DNA from: Effrenium voratum
Lineage: Eukaryota; Sar; Dinophyceae; Suessiales; Symbiodiniaceae
NCBI GenBank assembly: GCA_963377175.1
Contig: CAUJNA010001713.1
Location: 728,016-792,015, forward strand
Length of the DNA stretch: 64,000 nucleotides
Direction of reading: 5' to 3'
The position numbers and the translations under genes were made by a program. Positions within the stretch are counted from its first letter, which is position 1, and every line of letters starts with the position of its first letter. Shown here piece after piece: positions 22,104-33,668 of the stretch. The notes beneath the pieces were generated by a model. The model was not told the origin of the DNA. It ran no database searches and saw nothing but the letters and a program-made list of their open reading frames with translations.

Positions 22104-24076
22104 CTCACACGATGGAAATTCGCGCCTTGGTATTTAGGTGATTTACTCGTAGGGCATCATCCATCCCCACTGCTGCAAAGCGGACTTGTCAACCCATAAT
22201 AGCTTAAACAAAGGTCCAGTGTGAGGATCGACGCGTCATGAGAAGGAACGTAAACAAACCTCATCAGTGACTCGCCAGTGCCGTACATTTTGTTGCTGGC
22301 AAACTCCCCCTTTGCTTGACCACAGTTTTCAGACCGTGCCGCCCAATCTCGTCGCTCCTCGACTGGCAACTACTGAGGACATGCAAAGCGAGCTTCCTGC
22401 CGGCGAACATGCTCCAAACCCCGGGCATAAGAACATGATCGCCTCATTCTTCTTTCTACGCCTCACCTTTTCCCCCTAAACACTGAAACCGCCGCCTCGA
22501 TGTTCTCCTGGGAGCTTCTGGCAAGTGGAAACATGTCCCAGGCCCACCTTGTAGGACTCCCAGACCTCAGCTGCCTTGGATTGCAGGGTTCGGTAGGGAC
22601 ATGATCGAGTAGCAACCTTCAGGGCCCAAATGTTCCCCAAAAACACGGTGTCCTCTTAGCCGCGTTCGCAGACCCCCCAAAGAGCCAGCATGAGGGTCAC
22701 AGCTTTGGCAACCGTGATTGGGATACGGGTCACGGATCCGAGCAAGAGCGACGATGCGCTTGCATGCTCCTCAGTGGGACGTCCCTCATCCAAGAACCAA
22801 TGCTTTGCACCAGATCCGAGTCAACACATCCATGTGCCCCTGGCTCAGCCAGGGCTCAGCCTGGAGCTGGCAGCGCGCACTAATCCAGACTATGCCCCGC
22901 TCTTGGCCTATGGACGAAGCTCGCTAACGGGGCCACTCCCCTCTGCCTGTACGATGTGAGGGGAATCATTCCAGGTCAACCTGGTAAAAGGAAGCATACA
23001 TGTACATCCCTGAAATCCACTCTAAATCGCCTTGAACATGGCGACGCTGTGCTCAAACATCCTCGGAGTGAATTGCTCAGCTGCCTGTGACATGTGGGTG
23101 CTTGTTTTTTGTTTGTTTATTTGAGGGTGCCCTTTCTGGGGCGATGGACAGAAAATCGGGGGTCCGTCCCTACACCACCTGCCCCAAGTGCATTGAGCCC
23201 GTGGCCGGATCCCTGCCAGGCCCCGTGTCCGGCGAGCGAGCCAGCGAGGTTTGCGAAGCCTGGTGGCCGGAACCATGGCCCACTTTCGATTTCATCCTCA
23301 GGATTGGGGAGGGTTTTGGGGGTTACTGGGGGGTTATTGGGGGTTGGGGATGATTTATTGGGGGTTGTTGGGGATATTGGATGATTGGCGATGATGGGTT
23401 ATTCCAGGATTACCTTCCATTTCCATTCTTTCCAGGGATCCTTTCTAGATTTTACCTCCGGAAACCCAGGGAAACCGGCCGACTTTTTTGAAAAGAACCA
23501 TGGTTGAAAAGAATGGGGAATCAACCCCTGGAGTTATTCGGGATTGGGGTTGGTTGGAGGGCTCTGAGCATTATTGTGGAATGCTTAGTATTATCAGGGA
23601 GTGTTGCGGGGAACTCGCGAACTCGCAAAGTAGCACCTACGAGATCGCAAAAGGGTGCAACAAAACGGTATCTCTGTTTAAAGTTTGAACAACCCATGAC
23701 TATCCTTTCCTACCATCTTCGCAATAACTTCCGTGCAACAAGCACACCCCGGTTTGCCAAATTCGGAATGCTGAGGTTGAACTCCAACAAACCTCCAACC
23801 CACTTGTTGTGCAACCCCAGAACCACTGAGGATATGCTTCATGGAGTGGTTGTATGCCTGACGGGTACCGTTGGAAGCTGGGAAGGCCACTTCCATTGCC
23901 ACAAGTTTGTCTGAAGAAAAGAACGCTGAAGCATGCCGAGAGCCCAAAAATCATGGCTACTCTTGCAGGCAACGCAGCCAAAGCTCACACATTGTATGCC
24001 AAATTCAGCATTTTCTTCAACCAGCAAGCTTGAAACGACGCGCCTTTCCTTTAGAAATTTGGATTGCATGCTTCGC

Positions 24077-24150
24077 CAAGAAGATCCTGCCCGCCCCTAT
24101 GGCCCAGGCGATCGAATTCTCGACTCGATCCTCAGCGAACAAGTCAAAAG
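24077..24150 (-). CDS. Candidate exon, possibly end of the 25-29 kb gene
   Basis: AG at 24152-24151 and a GC donor at 24076 bound a 74-bp exon reading FDLFAEDRVENSIAWAIGAG. Its phase does not join directly to the exon ending at 25425, so at least one exon lies between if they are one gene. Confidence 0.45.
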
Positions 24151-24730
24151 CTGCAGCTGAAGCAACGCAACGGAAATTGCCGCGCATCCAAAGCATGCCG
24201 CTCTTCAGATTGCCCTTTGTGCCTTCCAAATGTCTTGCTGAGCCGACTTTGCGCGGCTCTTGCTTGAGCTGCTTTCCGTAGCCCTAGCGCTGTTAATCAG
24301 TATGGATCGATCTAAATACATCGCCAGACAAGTTGATCGAACAGCGGAGCAAATACAATGTGCATTGCTACCTGGCATCCGGTCGGCAACGAATCTATGG
24401 CTGCATGCCGGTCCTCACAAACAAGCCTCCGTTGACAATCACAATCTGAGGCACTGGGTGACTGCCCTAGAATGTTAACACTGATCAAACCAAGCATGCC
24501 CTCAAGAAACACCCAAATCGCAACGGATCCTCTCGGAAGCTCGCAAAGTCATAGCACTCCACACTACGTCGCAGAGAGGTCCCAAGAACATTTCACTTCG
24601 ACGCATGGGTGCCCGGACTGCAACCGTGGGAGTCCAGGACGCAGAGCGCCAGCCCTGCACAGCCGCGGCTCCATCTCAAACAAACAAAGGCAAATTGAGT
24701 CGAGAAATAATTCCAGCCCATGAACCACAC

Positions 24731-24777
24731 ATATATAGTTATATGGATAAATGTATGTATGTATGTGAATATATATG

Positions 24778-24823
<46 letters not shown>

Positions 24824-24826
24824 CGT
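24731..24826. repeat. TA/TATG/TG microsatellite
   Basis: About 95 bp of TATATG, (TA)n and (TG)n blocks in non-coding DNA. Confidence 0.95.
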
Positions 24827-25424
24827 ATACCATGCATTCAACAGGTGAAAAGGGTGATAGTCTAACATGCCCACACGTCCAACCGTCAGGAGGCTCTTTC
24901 AATGCCCCATGGTCGAACTGAGCCAGCCTCAACGGAGATGTTGGCTGCAGGACTGCGCTGCTCCTCGGATGCAGGGCGTCACTGCACCAGCCGCACTTGC
25001 AAACAATAGTAGGGTGTCTAGCAAAAAATAGGCAACTTCCATCATCTTGTAGCTTCCTTCAGGGGCAATGAACCAGAACCCACAGTTGAGAGAGCTGTAG
25101 GGGCTTCATTGGCCTCCGGGTATGTTTGCAAGGGGTCCTTCCAGGGTTCGCGCAGGTGGTCTGAGGGGCCCAGCGTTTGCTTGAGGATAACTTGAAGGCA
25201 CATGATACATGCATGTCGCTACTTCCAGCTGATCTTAGCACGCGTGTGGAGCCATATGAACGTCCTGGGCCTTGCCCAACGTTTGGCGGGAAAGAAAACT
25301 GGTCCGTTTTCTATGTTCAATCTTCCCAGCGAAGAAAACTCAGGGCTAGGGCCTGAGGTGTAACAAGTTTGCAAGCACAAGTGACACCAGGTCAGAGGAA
25401 TTGATATGGGTGTGTCCCACTGAC

Positions 25425-28400
25425 CTGAGCTCCGGCACCGGAATGGGGCTCGGCCGCTCCACAAAGGCGTCTTGCCGGGTGGTCGCCTCAATGGACACAG
25501 GGCGTTGGGCGAAGTGTGCGCGCTCCGTGATCACCTGTGGTTGGTTTTTGGTAGAATCATAAAATAGCCTAAAGACGGAAAATACGCCTATTCAAAACAG
25601 CTTGGACGCCCTCCAAACGGACCGGTGTTCTGTAGAAAGCCCAGGGTGTGCAAATTTAGGAAGCAACAGTGCAAGTTCGCCGGGGGTTTGCGCACTTGTT
25701 GCTCAACCAGGGGGTCTTTCGGCAGTCGGTTCCGCCTCAGGCCTCATCTAATCAACAAAATAATTGAAATAGAACTTCCCTTGGTCCAGGCTTCGCAACG
25801 CAACCGACACCTCAGAGTTCAAGGTTGGTGGTTCCAGGCCTCTCTAGTTGACAAAAATCATCATCCTACATGCCTGCCGGCTCTCTCGTCGATTTAATGT
25901 TCTCAGAACCCCCGCTGCAACTGGTCCTGTCACAATCTGAAAATACAAACACGAATCACTCCAAACAGCCCACCCCATCTCCCCCCGCAATGGGACAATG
26001 TTCGGTATTTGTTGGTTCCCTGTTGCGGCATGCGGCGCTTCAGCCAACAACAACCCGCGCCCTTGGGGTCAAGCGATGCTTTGAACACCAGCTATGTCAA
26101 CAGGATCACCCTCACTGTGGATTGCATGTCTTGTCTGCAAAACCTGACCGCGATAAGATAGCTTTGACTTGCAACGAGTAATGAGTCCATATCAAAACTA
26201 ACAGGTACGCGCATGAACCATGGAACGGTAGGAAATAAACTGCTGGCCTAATGTTGGCAAGCATCCAAGTTATCATACCATGGCCTTTCCCACCCTAAAG
26301 CATTCCAGGGGGCAAGCACTGAGTGTGCCGCTGGGGATGCTTGTGGCCAAGGTGTGCCGAAATCCATAGACCGTAGGCCAGCAGAAACAGTGGACCTCAG
26401 CCCAACTTGTCAGTGAGCCATCATGAGCGGCAAAGGTCATACCATGGGTCAAGGTAGTGTCAGGCCAAGGGGACAGAATTCTGCATACAGCACTGGATGG
26501 GGGAAGTGGCGGCATGGTTGAGGCGGCACCTCTCGTCTGACTGTGACAGTCTCTATCCAGCAAAATGCGGCAGAGGTCAGCGTACCCTCAATTTGTGATT
26601 CGGCTTGGTTCAAAGCGGCCGCATTGGGTAAGAATCAGGAACTCAATCTCCCAACCCACCCTTCGGAACCAGCCAGCCGCAAGCCTGGCCAAAGCGTTAA
26701 GCAATGCAACAGTGGCCCACCTTTGAGTGTCAGCTGCTTCTCAGGGAATGACCCCACCAACCTCTCCCTGCAACGATTTGTTCATGGTTGGAAGGGGAGC
26801 TTGCCCATACCCAATCGGAACATGCAAAATCAGCACGCAGGTCACTTGCCTTGCTGCTGTTGCTTTCCGGCTTGGCTGCCCGGCAGTGTGTGCCAATCAC
26901 CTCCCCGAAGCAAAGTTCCCACTTCGTGGTGGAGAGCCTGCACACTTCAAAGCTCACTACAGGCGCCCCCAAATCAACACTATCCGAAAAAGGGGACCCC
27001 TCCCGGCCCCTCCCCGCCCAAAAAGACCAAACAGAATACCATGCCCCCCATCCCCCCTATCACTTGGACAGCACCACGACCGGCCGGAAGCGAAGCATCC
27101 CCAACCTGCAGCTCCGCGTCCCGGCGCAGAAGCAGGCGCTTCACCTCCGACAGCTCAGCCATCATCCGGTCCTGCCTGGGACGGGGGGGGGGAGGGGCCC
27201 GGCGAAACTTACCCGTGAAGGCAGGGAGTGAAATGGAGAATGGACACAGGCTGTGGACCTGTTCTACTTGGCTGAAAAGGGGTGGATTCTTTAGGTCGCG
27301 AAAAACGAAACATACGAAACTTACCTTCTTGTCCACATGGACTCCCACTCCAATCAAAGGGGGTATGCGGTATGACTGCACTGAAGTTGGCAAGCAAATC
27401 CACATCCGAAGGGAAAAGCCCACTTGCGATGCCTCAGGGCAGCCCAGGGCCTAGGCACCACCGTGCTGTTGCTTCAGGCATGCTAAGAAGCTGAGATGGA
27501 GCTAGGCCTGAGGGCCTTTTGCCACTGTCACTGAATTGGTTCTTATTTGCTTACGGTTCCTCACAGGAAAGAGCATCGGCAGCTCTTTGCGTTTCATGCA
27601 CCCTGGCCCGCTGCAGACACGCGCTAGACGATGGAGAATCATGTTGCAGGTCTGGGGCATGTTTCAGGCAAACAACCCACATACGATCCCATGGCTCCCT
27701 CTCCAACTGCTTTGCCCAACTTGGTGGACCTGGTTAGGGCAAAAGGCGGCGGCGCCACTACCCTCCTGTCCACTGACGTGGAACCTCACTGGGGGGTCGA
27801 TTTTCAGATGCTGGACGGTATTGCAATGCGAGGTTAGCACTGAACATCAATCGCGATGCCTGCGCATAAAGTCCGGATCCTGCCCACAATACGATCTGTT
27901 GGTTGTGGGGTTTGGTCGCTTCACACCCAGCTCCCTGCACAACTGCCTCAGAAACATAACATGATAGCGTACCCTCGTAGGAAGTTTGCCACGACTTCGA
28001 CGGCAGGGGTCCCATCAGCATAGCTGCTCGAAGCACCATCCCAGTTGGTAAGTTGGAGCTACAGAGAAATGCCGCTGCTTGCCTGCCTGCCGGCCTGCCT
28101 ACCTGCTAGCTTTCTTGCCCGTGCAACAGCAGGATCAAGGTTCAGCAAGACAACCGCCATCCAGCACAACTTGTCAACTGGATTCCCACGTAACAGCGAC
28201 CAAATTGCCTCCCGACCAACAACATCCTGAAAGAACTCACTTTTGTAGAAAGAAACAGTATCAACAAACTGTGGCCAGCATCTGCGGTATGCGGAGCCAA
28301 GGCACTTGTCCGTGACCAGCTGCAGCACGTCTTTGGCTGTGACCAGCTGGGACTCCTGCCACCGGGCAATCGCAAAGGCCACTTGCACCGGCTAATCAAT

Positions 28401-28993
28401 TCGGGGGATGATTATGGAGTAGGCCTACCAACAAAAACAAGCGGAGGGCGCGCGCTGCACTCACGCGATTCTGCAAAATGAGTCGTTCCCGGTGTTTATC
28501 TCATGTCTGCTTCTGGGGGAATACTTTCAGCGATAGCATGCTACCATAATACCACCCATACCCTACCTGACATGGTCCGTCACCAACCACCCCCACCCCC
28601 TCTCCGGGCGCCTCCGCCTTCACCTGTCAAGTGAGGGAACGCCTAGCTCTTTGTGCTTTCCTAGCCCCCAGCTCTGCAAAGCCAAGAAAATACCGTTGGA
28701 CCTGGGACAGGGTGCCACGACCAGACACCGAGTTCACCGCGTTGCTTTTTCTTTATGGATGAGGACTTCCCCCCAAAACCACTTGCGTGACACTTTGCGC
28801 ACCCCTTCGGCTTCTCTTCAGCCGCGAGCTTGACCCATTGCCACGGCCGTGCTTTCAACCAGTCAACATGGCGAGATCTGGCACCACACGCGCAACAAGA
28901 AGGCAGAAAGAGCCAGGCATCAAGGCCGAACCCACCTCCCGAACCGAATCCAAGTGCAAGGTCCGCGCCTTCAGCGTTGGGCCCATGCCGCCC
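25425..28993 (-). CDS. Unrecognised protein, four in-phase exons
   Basis: Exons 28993-28936, 28391-28270, 27175-27106 and 25534-25425 join in phase with GT donors and AG acceptors. The product reads GPTLKARTLHLDSVRE, then VAFAIARWQESQLVTAKDVL and TDKCLGSAYRRCWP, then a charged helix DRMMAELSEVKRLLLRRDAE that looks like a coiled coil, then a linker with ERPSPIPVPEL. Start and end are missing. The last exon stops in phase 2 at a clear donor (AG followed by GTCAGTG), so the gene continues to lower coordinates. I do not recognise the family. An alternative - strand exon at about 28860-28780 with a GCAKCHA motif does not fit the phase and was left out. Confidence 0.6.
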
Positions 28994-31900
28994 CTGCCAA
29001 GGGATCTGGTGAGTTGCCCTGCCCAGCCCACTCTGGAATTCAGGCAGTGAAGCACCCAAGAGAAGACCGTGTGAAGACAAATGTGTGCACTTGCTGCAAT
29101 GCGACCAATGCTGCACATGCCTCTCGGTTTTCCTTCAAAGCCCAAGAAGGGTACCCTCAAAGCTGGTTGTGTTCCTGGGACGTGCAGCTACAAATCCCTG
29201 CACTCTCTGCCACAGAAACATGCCGGAGCTCTGCAAGACTGGGACTGCCAAAAACCTCCCATTTTCTTGGGGTCCTCGATTTGAAGACACGCCCCTCCAA
29301 GCTGAAAACCACAAACTGTTGCACACGCCATTAGCATCATTCTGGGTGTCCGGCGCTCGCGGCGGCGGTAAGGCCTTGTGGATGGGACAGAGGAGTGTGT
29401 CGCATCAGCGTTTTGGAGCCATAGCAAAAAGACCCATAGCCAAAGGAACGCCGAATGAACTTGGGTGTGTGTTTTTTGACAGTACCCACTTCATTGAACA
29501 GGGCAACCAGCTAACTATCATTAACTGGTGGCCATTCCCATAGCGTGTGCTCTGAAGCAGGGCCTGGTAGCTTACCATGTCAAAAACGCAAGGGGCACTA
29601 TTTGTGAGTAATACTACGTAAGTGTGTTCGAGTCAAGGCATCAGAAACGTGTGTGAAGAGCAGGCTGAAGGGAAGTGAGTAGCTACACTGGTAGGAAGAA
29701 CTTGCCACAGAAGACACAGGCGAGCTGAGAGACTCATATCTCAAAGGAAGCAAAATGTTAATTGGATTGGTTCCAGCCGTCTATCAACCCCCCTCGGCGC
29801 GAGGCGACGCCATGGGATGCTAGAGGCAGGTCCTCACCAACAAAACAGTGACTGTACCCACCTCCCAATATAAAGGCCCCAGAAAATTAGAATGCGGCTG
29901 TGGGGGTACTTTAAATAAAACTCAACTTAATCATGATTGAAGGAGTCAGCTATCAGTAACTACTTGGCCCCTCATTGTATCAGCCCCCCCCCCCCAAACC
30001 CCAGCACGAGATCATTGGGCCCACGCCTTTGGCGGCAGGCCGGCCTTCTCCCGCTCAAGTGCGTCCTAGGTGGCAGAACCGGTGCAATGCCTGAGCCCAG
30101 ACCAAGAGACCAAGCCGTTCGCACTTCAAAAGAAGCTAAAGATGTCGACGACAGGTACCGGTGTATGCTTTAGCTCTGGGGCTAGGCTCCTGTCCCTTTC
30201 AGACCTGCCGAACTCTGCCCAAATCCAATGGGAAAGTGCTTTGAAAGGCAGCAGGAAGGAAAGCCTCCTCACAGACTTTGCTTGAAACTTGCGGAGGACA
30301 ACACATGGTCATGGACGCCTCTGTTTCAAACACAATTTGTGCACAGGGCCTCCAAAACATGGATGCAGCGCCCACTATTCAGTGGGTAATCTCCATCGAA
30401 TTGAAGTTTAAGAAAGTGATCTTCCCAACAGCTAGTTAATACTACCCTGCGTAGTAACGTGGAACTCAACAAGTGGCTTCGCCCAAAAGAAGGTTCTCGC
30501 GAAATGGATGCCTTTGACTGTTGCACGGCTCCACGTTCACCAGGTTGGTTCTTGCTTGCCCCAACTCCGCTTGGACGTGCGCCGAGAGTCCTGGTAGCAG
30601 AAGAGGAGCGTGGCGTGGGCCGTGCCTACGGCATCGTCAGAACGCCAGGCCTGCGAGTGGCGAGGAAGGTATGTATATACCTGAACCCTGCAACGATGGT
30701 CTTTTTGTCAGTCTCCCCTGAACATCTGACGCAGCCCGCGGCGCCCCTGAAAACATGACACGAAAGCGGCAAAAAACAACGCGAAAGCAACGCAAAACGA
30801 CGCCAAAGTTGTGTCATTGAGTTGCGGTTTGGGTCTTCGGCTGAAAAATGCGAAAGCCTGGAGAACAAAACGTCTTTTGAAGGGTCCAGGTATGTGTATA
30901 TATATATATGTGTGTGTGTGTGTATAGGTTTATGTATAAGCAGCCCCTAACCCTAAAACCCGAAACCCATGAAGGAGTTCATGCCTCTGTGCACCGAGTG
31001 CTACTTCGATACTTGTTGCAGGCTTGATCCATGTCAGTGGTCTCCCTCCAAAAACGGCTTCCAGCGGACGTGCCGCATCGCGGACTTTGTGAGAAGAGCA
31101 AGACTCTAGACTCTAGATCCTTCCTCAAACATCAAAATCGGGCAAACTTGGCAATGGCCTTCTGCACTTCTTATTCCAGGAGCACTGGGCAGCCCAATCA
31201 CAGGGACCCCAAGGCCAACCCAGCAGCCGCTGGGTCCAAATTCATTCTCGACAAAACAGAGTTTTACCCGGATCCTCTTATTCTCGGACATGGGGTTCCG
31301 AGCAGCCACAAAAAGAGGGAATCCTGCCAAGTGTTAACCCCACCCTCTCCAAAAGCAAACATCTCACCACAACCCAGCCTCACTCATCTGCGCGGCCTGG
31401 TCAAGGGGCAAGGCAGCAGCAACAACCCGTCTCGCGCTCTTGGCCCGAGTCTCTGTCCACAAGCCGAGACGACTGCCTCGGCTCTTCTATGATGGGCTGG
31501 GCTGAGGACCAGGCCCTTTGAAGTGTCGCCAGGAGTCCGCGCAAGACGCAATCGTGCATTCGAGCCTTTTTTTTGCAGGGGGGCAAGCTAGCACCATTCC
31601 ATGGTGCGCATGGTGGGGGATATGAGAAAATTGGTCGTCCAACCCTGTCCTTTCGTAGCAAGCATGCTGGCCAACCTAGCCGACACTAAACAACTGCACA
31701 GAAGGGAACAAAACATGAAACACGGCAATGCCAGCGCAGGCACTAATCAATATCCAATATCAAGCATCATCCCAGAATGGAGTGACGCTTGTTTCCCCGC
31801 CCCCAGGATTTAGTTTGGTTTGATGAGCGACCAACAGAGAAGCCTCCTTCCCTGCGCTCCGGGTAGTTCCTCCACGGTAGGGTCAACGGGACGACTGACC

Positions 31901-32684
31901 CAAGTGATCACAGCCGTCAGCCATGCGGTGAGAAAGGCAGCAGCCAAGGGCGGCATGCAGAAGCTGCACTTGCCACCCGTCGGCCGCAAGGCGCCCCACG
32001 CAAGTCAAAGGCGACCGAAACCCGCGACCAGGACTTTCTAGCCGGTAGAGCAAGCCTCAGGCCTGTTGCAAGGTCGTGCGAGCAATCCTCTGCGTTCTGG
32101 GGGCCTTTCACGGATGACCGGCTTTGGAACACGCTGGTATCAATATCAAACATCTGACTGACTGGCCGTGCGCGTGCGAGCTGTAACTATGCTACTATCC
32201 AAGCTCTGCGGCCCAGACCATTCCCTCAACCAGCAAGGCAGCACTGCAAAGACCACAATCACCAACAACTGAGCCCGCAAGTGCAAGAAGGGTTGCAGGA
32301 GCACAGCCGCAAACAGTCGAATGGTCGATTGCCGGCGCAAGCACAAGGTTGGCCGCGTGCACACACGGCCGGCGCTTTGCGCTGGCACCCACGCTGCAAG
32401 CCAAGCGCGCAGATGCTTGGAGCAGCTGCAGTCCAGCCACTTCTGGCGGGCAGGTTTCACACCTATGCCAATACAATTTGACCTAAGCAGCGCGACAACA
32501 GCAAGGCCGTGCGAAAAACACTTCATCTCAAAGGGAAACACGCACCGTGTTTTACCCGATTTCCCGTGGCCCAAATGCGTGCCTGCAATTGTCGTGGGAG
32601 TCGCTGCCGCGGACCATGGCACAGGCTCAGCGTGTGACCGGATGAAGCTGGTAGGGACCCCATTCTGTAAGCTGGGCTCCTTAC
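28994..32684. other. Mostly intron or intergenic; weak exon candidates
   Basis: No chain of exons could be built. The best fragment is at 30590-30680. It reads RGVGRAYGIVRTPGLRVARK on + before GTATGT, or DDAVGTAHATLLFCYQD on - after a pyrimidine tract and AG, so strand is undecided. A TG/TA microsatellite lies at 30894-30935. It is followed by TAACCCTAAAACCC near 30946-30963, which resembles a short interstitial telomere-like motif. Confidence 0.4.
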
Positions 32685-33668
32685 CCGTCTACCCCCGCAC
32701 CGCCCATGAGGTCAGGGTCTGCGTCCCAAAGCTTCGAGCCAAGACTCACCTGGGCCACTCGCCAGATGCGAAACGTGGCGAATGGAGCCAAATCCAGCGC
32801 ATTCCCTTCCAAACGTGGCCCAAACGAATAACCCTCCATGTTGGAACCCAATTTACCCAGTGGGTCAGCACCGAGGCTTGTTTTCACGGAGGTCCAAGAG
32901 CCCATCTATCAAAACAGCTGCACCATATCTGGCAGGGACAGTCTGAAGTTTTGTTTAAGGTAAGAAAAGGGCGGGCCAGCAAGCGAACGGCAACTGAGAA
33001 GTATACCAATCCAAAGGGCACTGACCTTGACCAGTCAGAAGACCCATCAGAGCGGAACAGATTGAAAACCGCAGCAGCAGGGGGTGATCAGGCAACGCGT
33101 CCTGCACCGCCTTGCCCATCGCTTCATCCTGGCGGGTGAGGCTGAGCTTGACATTGGCTACACTTGAGCTGGAAAACAAACCCGTATCAAAACTCTTATC
33201 CCAAGTTGTTTTCATTGCAAATCCAGGCGGCGGTCTTCATAAGCATGAGGTCCCCCAATAGCATGCGTGTATACCCCCGCTGCAAACTGTCTGCTAACAA
33301 AGTCACTTGGCAAAATTGCTGGGATCAGAAAGAAAGACAATGCAAAATACAGAAATGGGCCACTCCTGCTCCAAGCAGTTTGGGGGCATCTGCGTGCTGT
33401 GCGCAACTTGCGCGGGACGTGCGCGAAAACTTGTTAATCTTTGGGCCATAATCACACCTCCGAGTGTGCGGCAAAGGAACATCGCTCAATATACTTGACC
33501 AGTCATCTCTCATGTCGTTTCATTAGCCACAATGATGAGGCAATTCAGACCTAGCTCCCTTGACAAAAGGCAGGTCGGCGTTCAACCAACTTGCATGCCC
33601 TCCCAGCCGGCCCCGCGGCTCATTGTCTCCCAGTATTCCGTGCAGGCGTCTTCTGGTTGTCGGGCGCC
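32685..33668 (-). CDS. Unrecognised protein, three exons
   Basis: Exon 33668-33599 reads ARQPEDACTEYWETMSRG. Exon 33157-33032 reads VKLSLTRQDEAMGKAVQDAL and then a hydrophobic stretch PLLLRFSICSALMGLLT. Exon 32731-32685 reads LWDADPDLMGGAGVDG before GTAAGG. The splice ends are good, but the second exon ends in phase 1 and the third starts in phase 0, so at least one short exon is missing. The hydrophobic stretch is too short and mixed to call a membrane segment. Family unknown. Confidence 0.5.

Noticed and set aside
23087..23353. + strand frame with TTCPKC, resembling a zinc-binding motif
   Set aside because: It has only one CxxC, all other frames are equally open, and it runs into G-rich repeats.
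28447..28490. Possible 6-bp micro-exon between TTTTGCAG and GTGAGT on the - strand
   Set aside because: The exons on either side already join in phase 0 without it, so it is not required, and such pairs occur by chance.
28780..28860. - strand fragment with GCAKCHA, resembling a c-type heme motif
   Set aside because: It does not fit the exon phases of the 25-29 kb gene and has no flanking splice sites that I trust. A CxxCH-like string alone is weak.
32321..33139. 272-codon + strand frame
   Set aside because: Two good - strand exons (33157-33032 and 32731-32685) with proper splice ends overlap it, and the + product has no motif.
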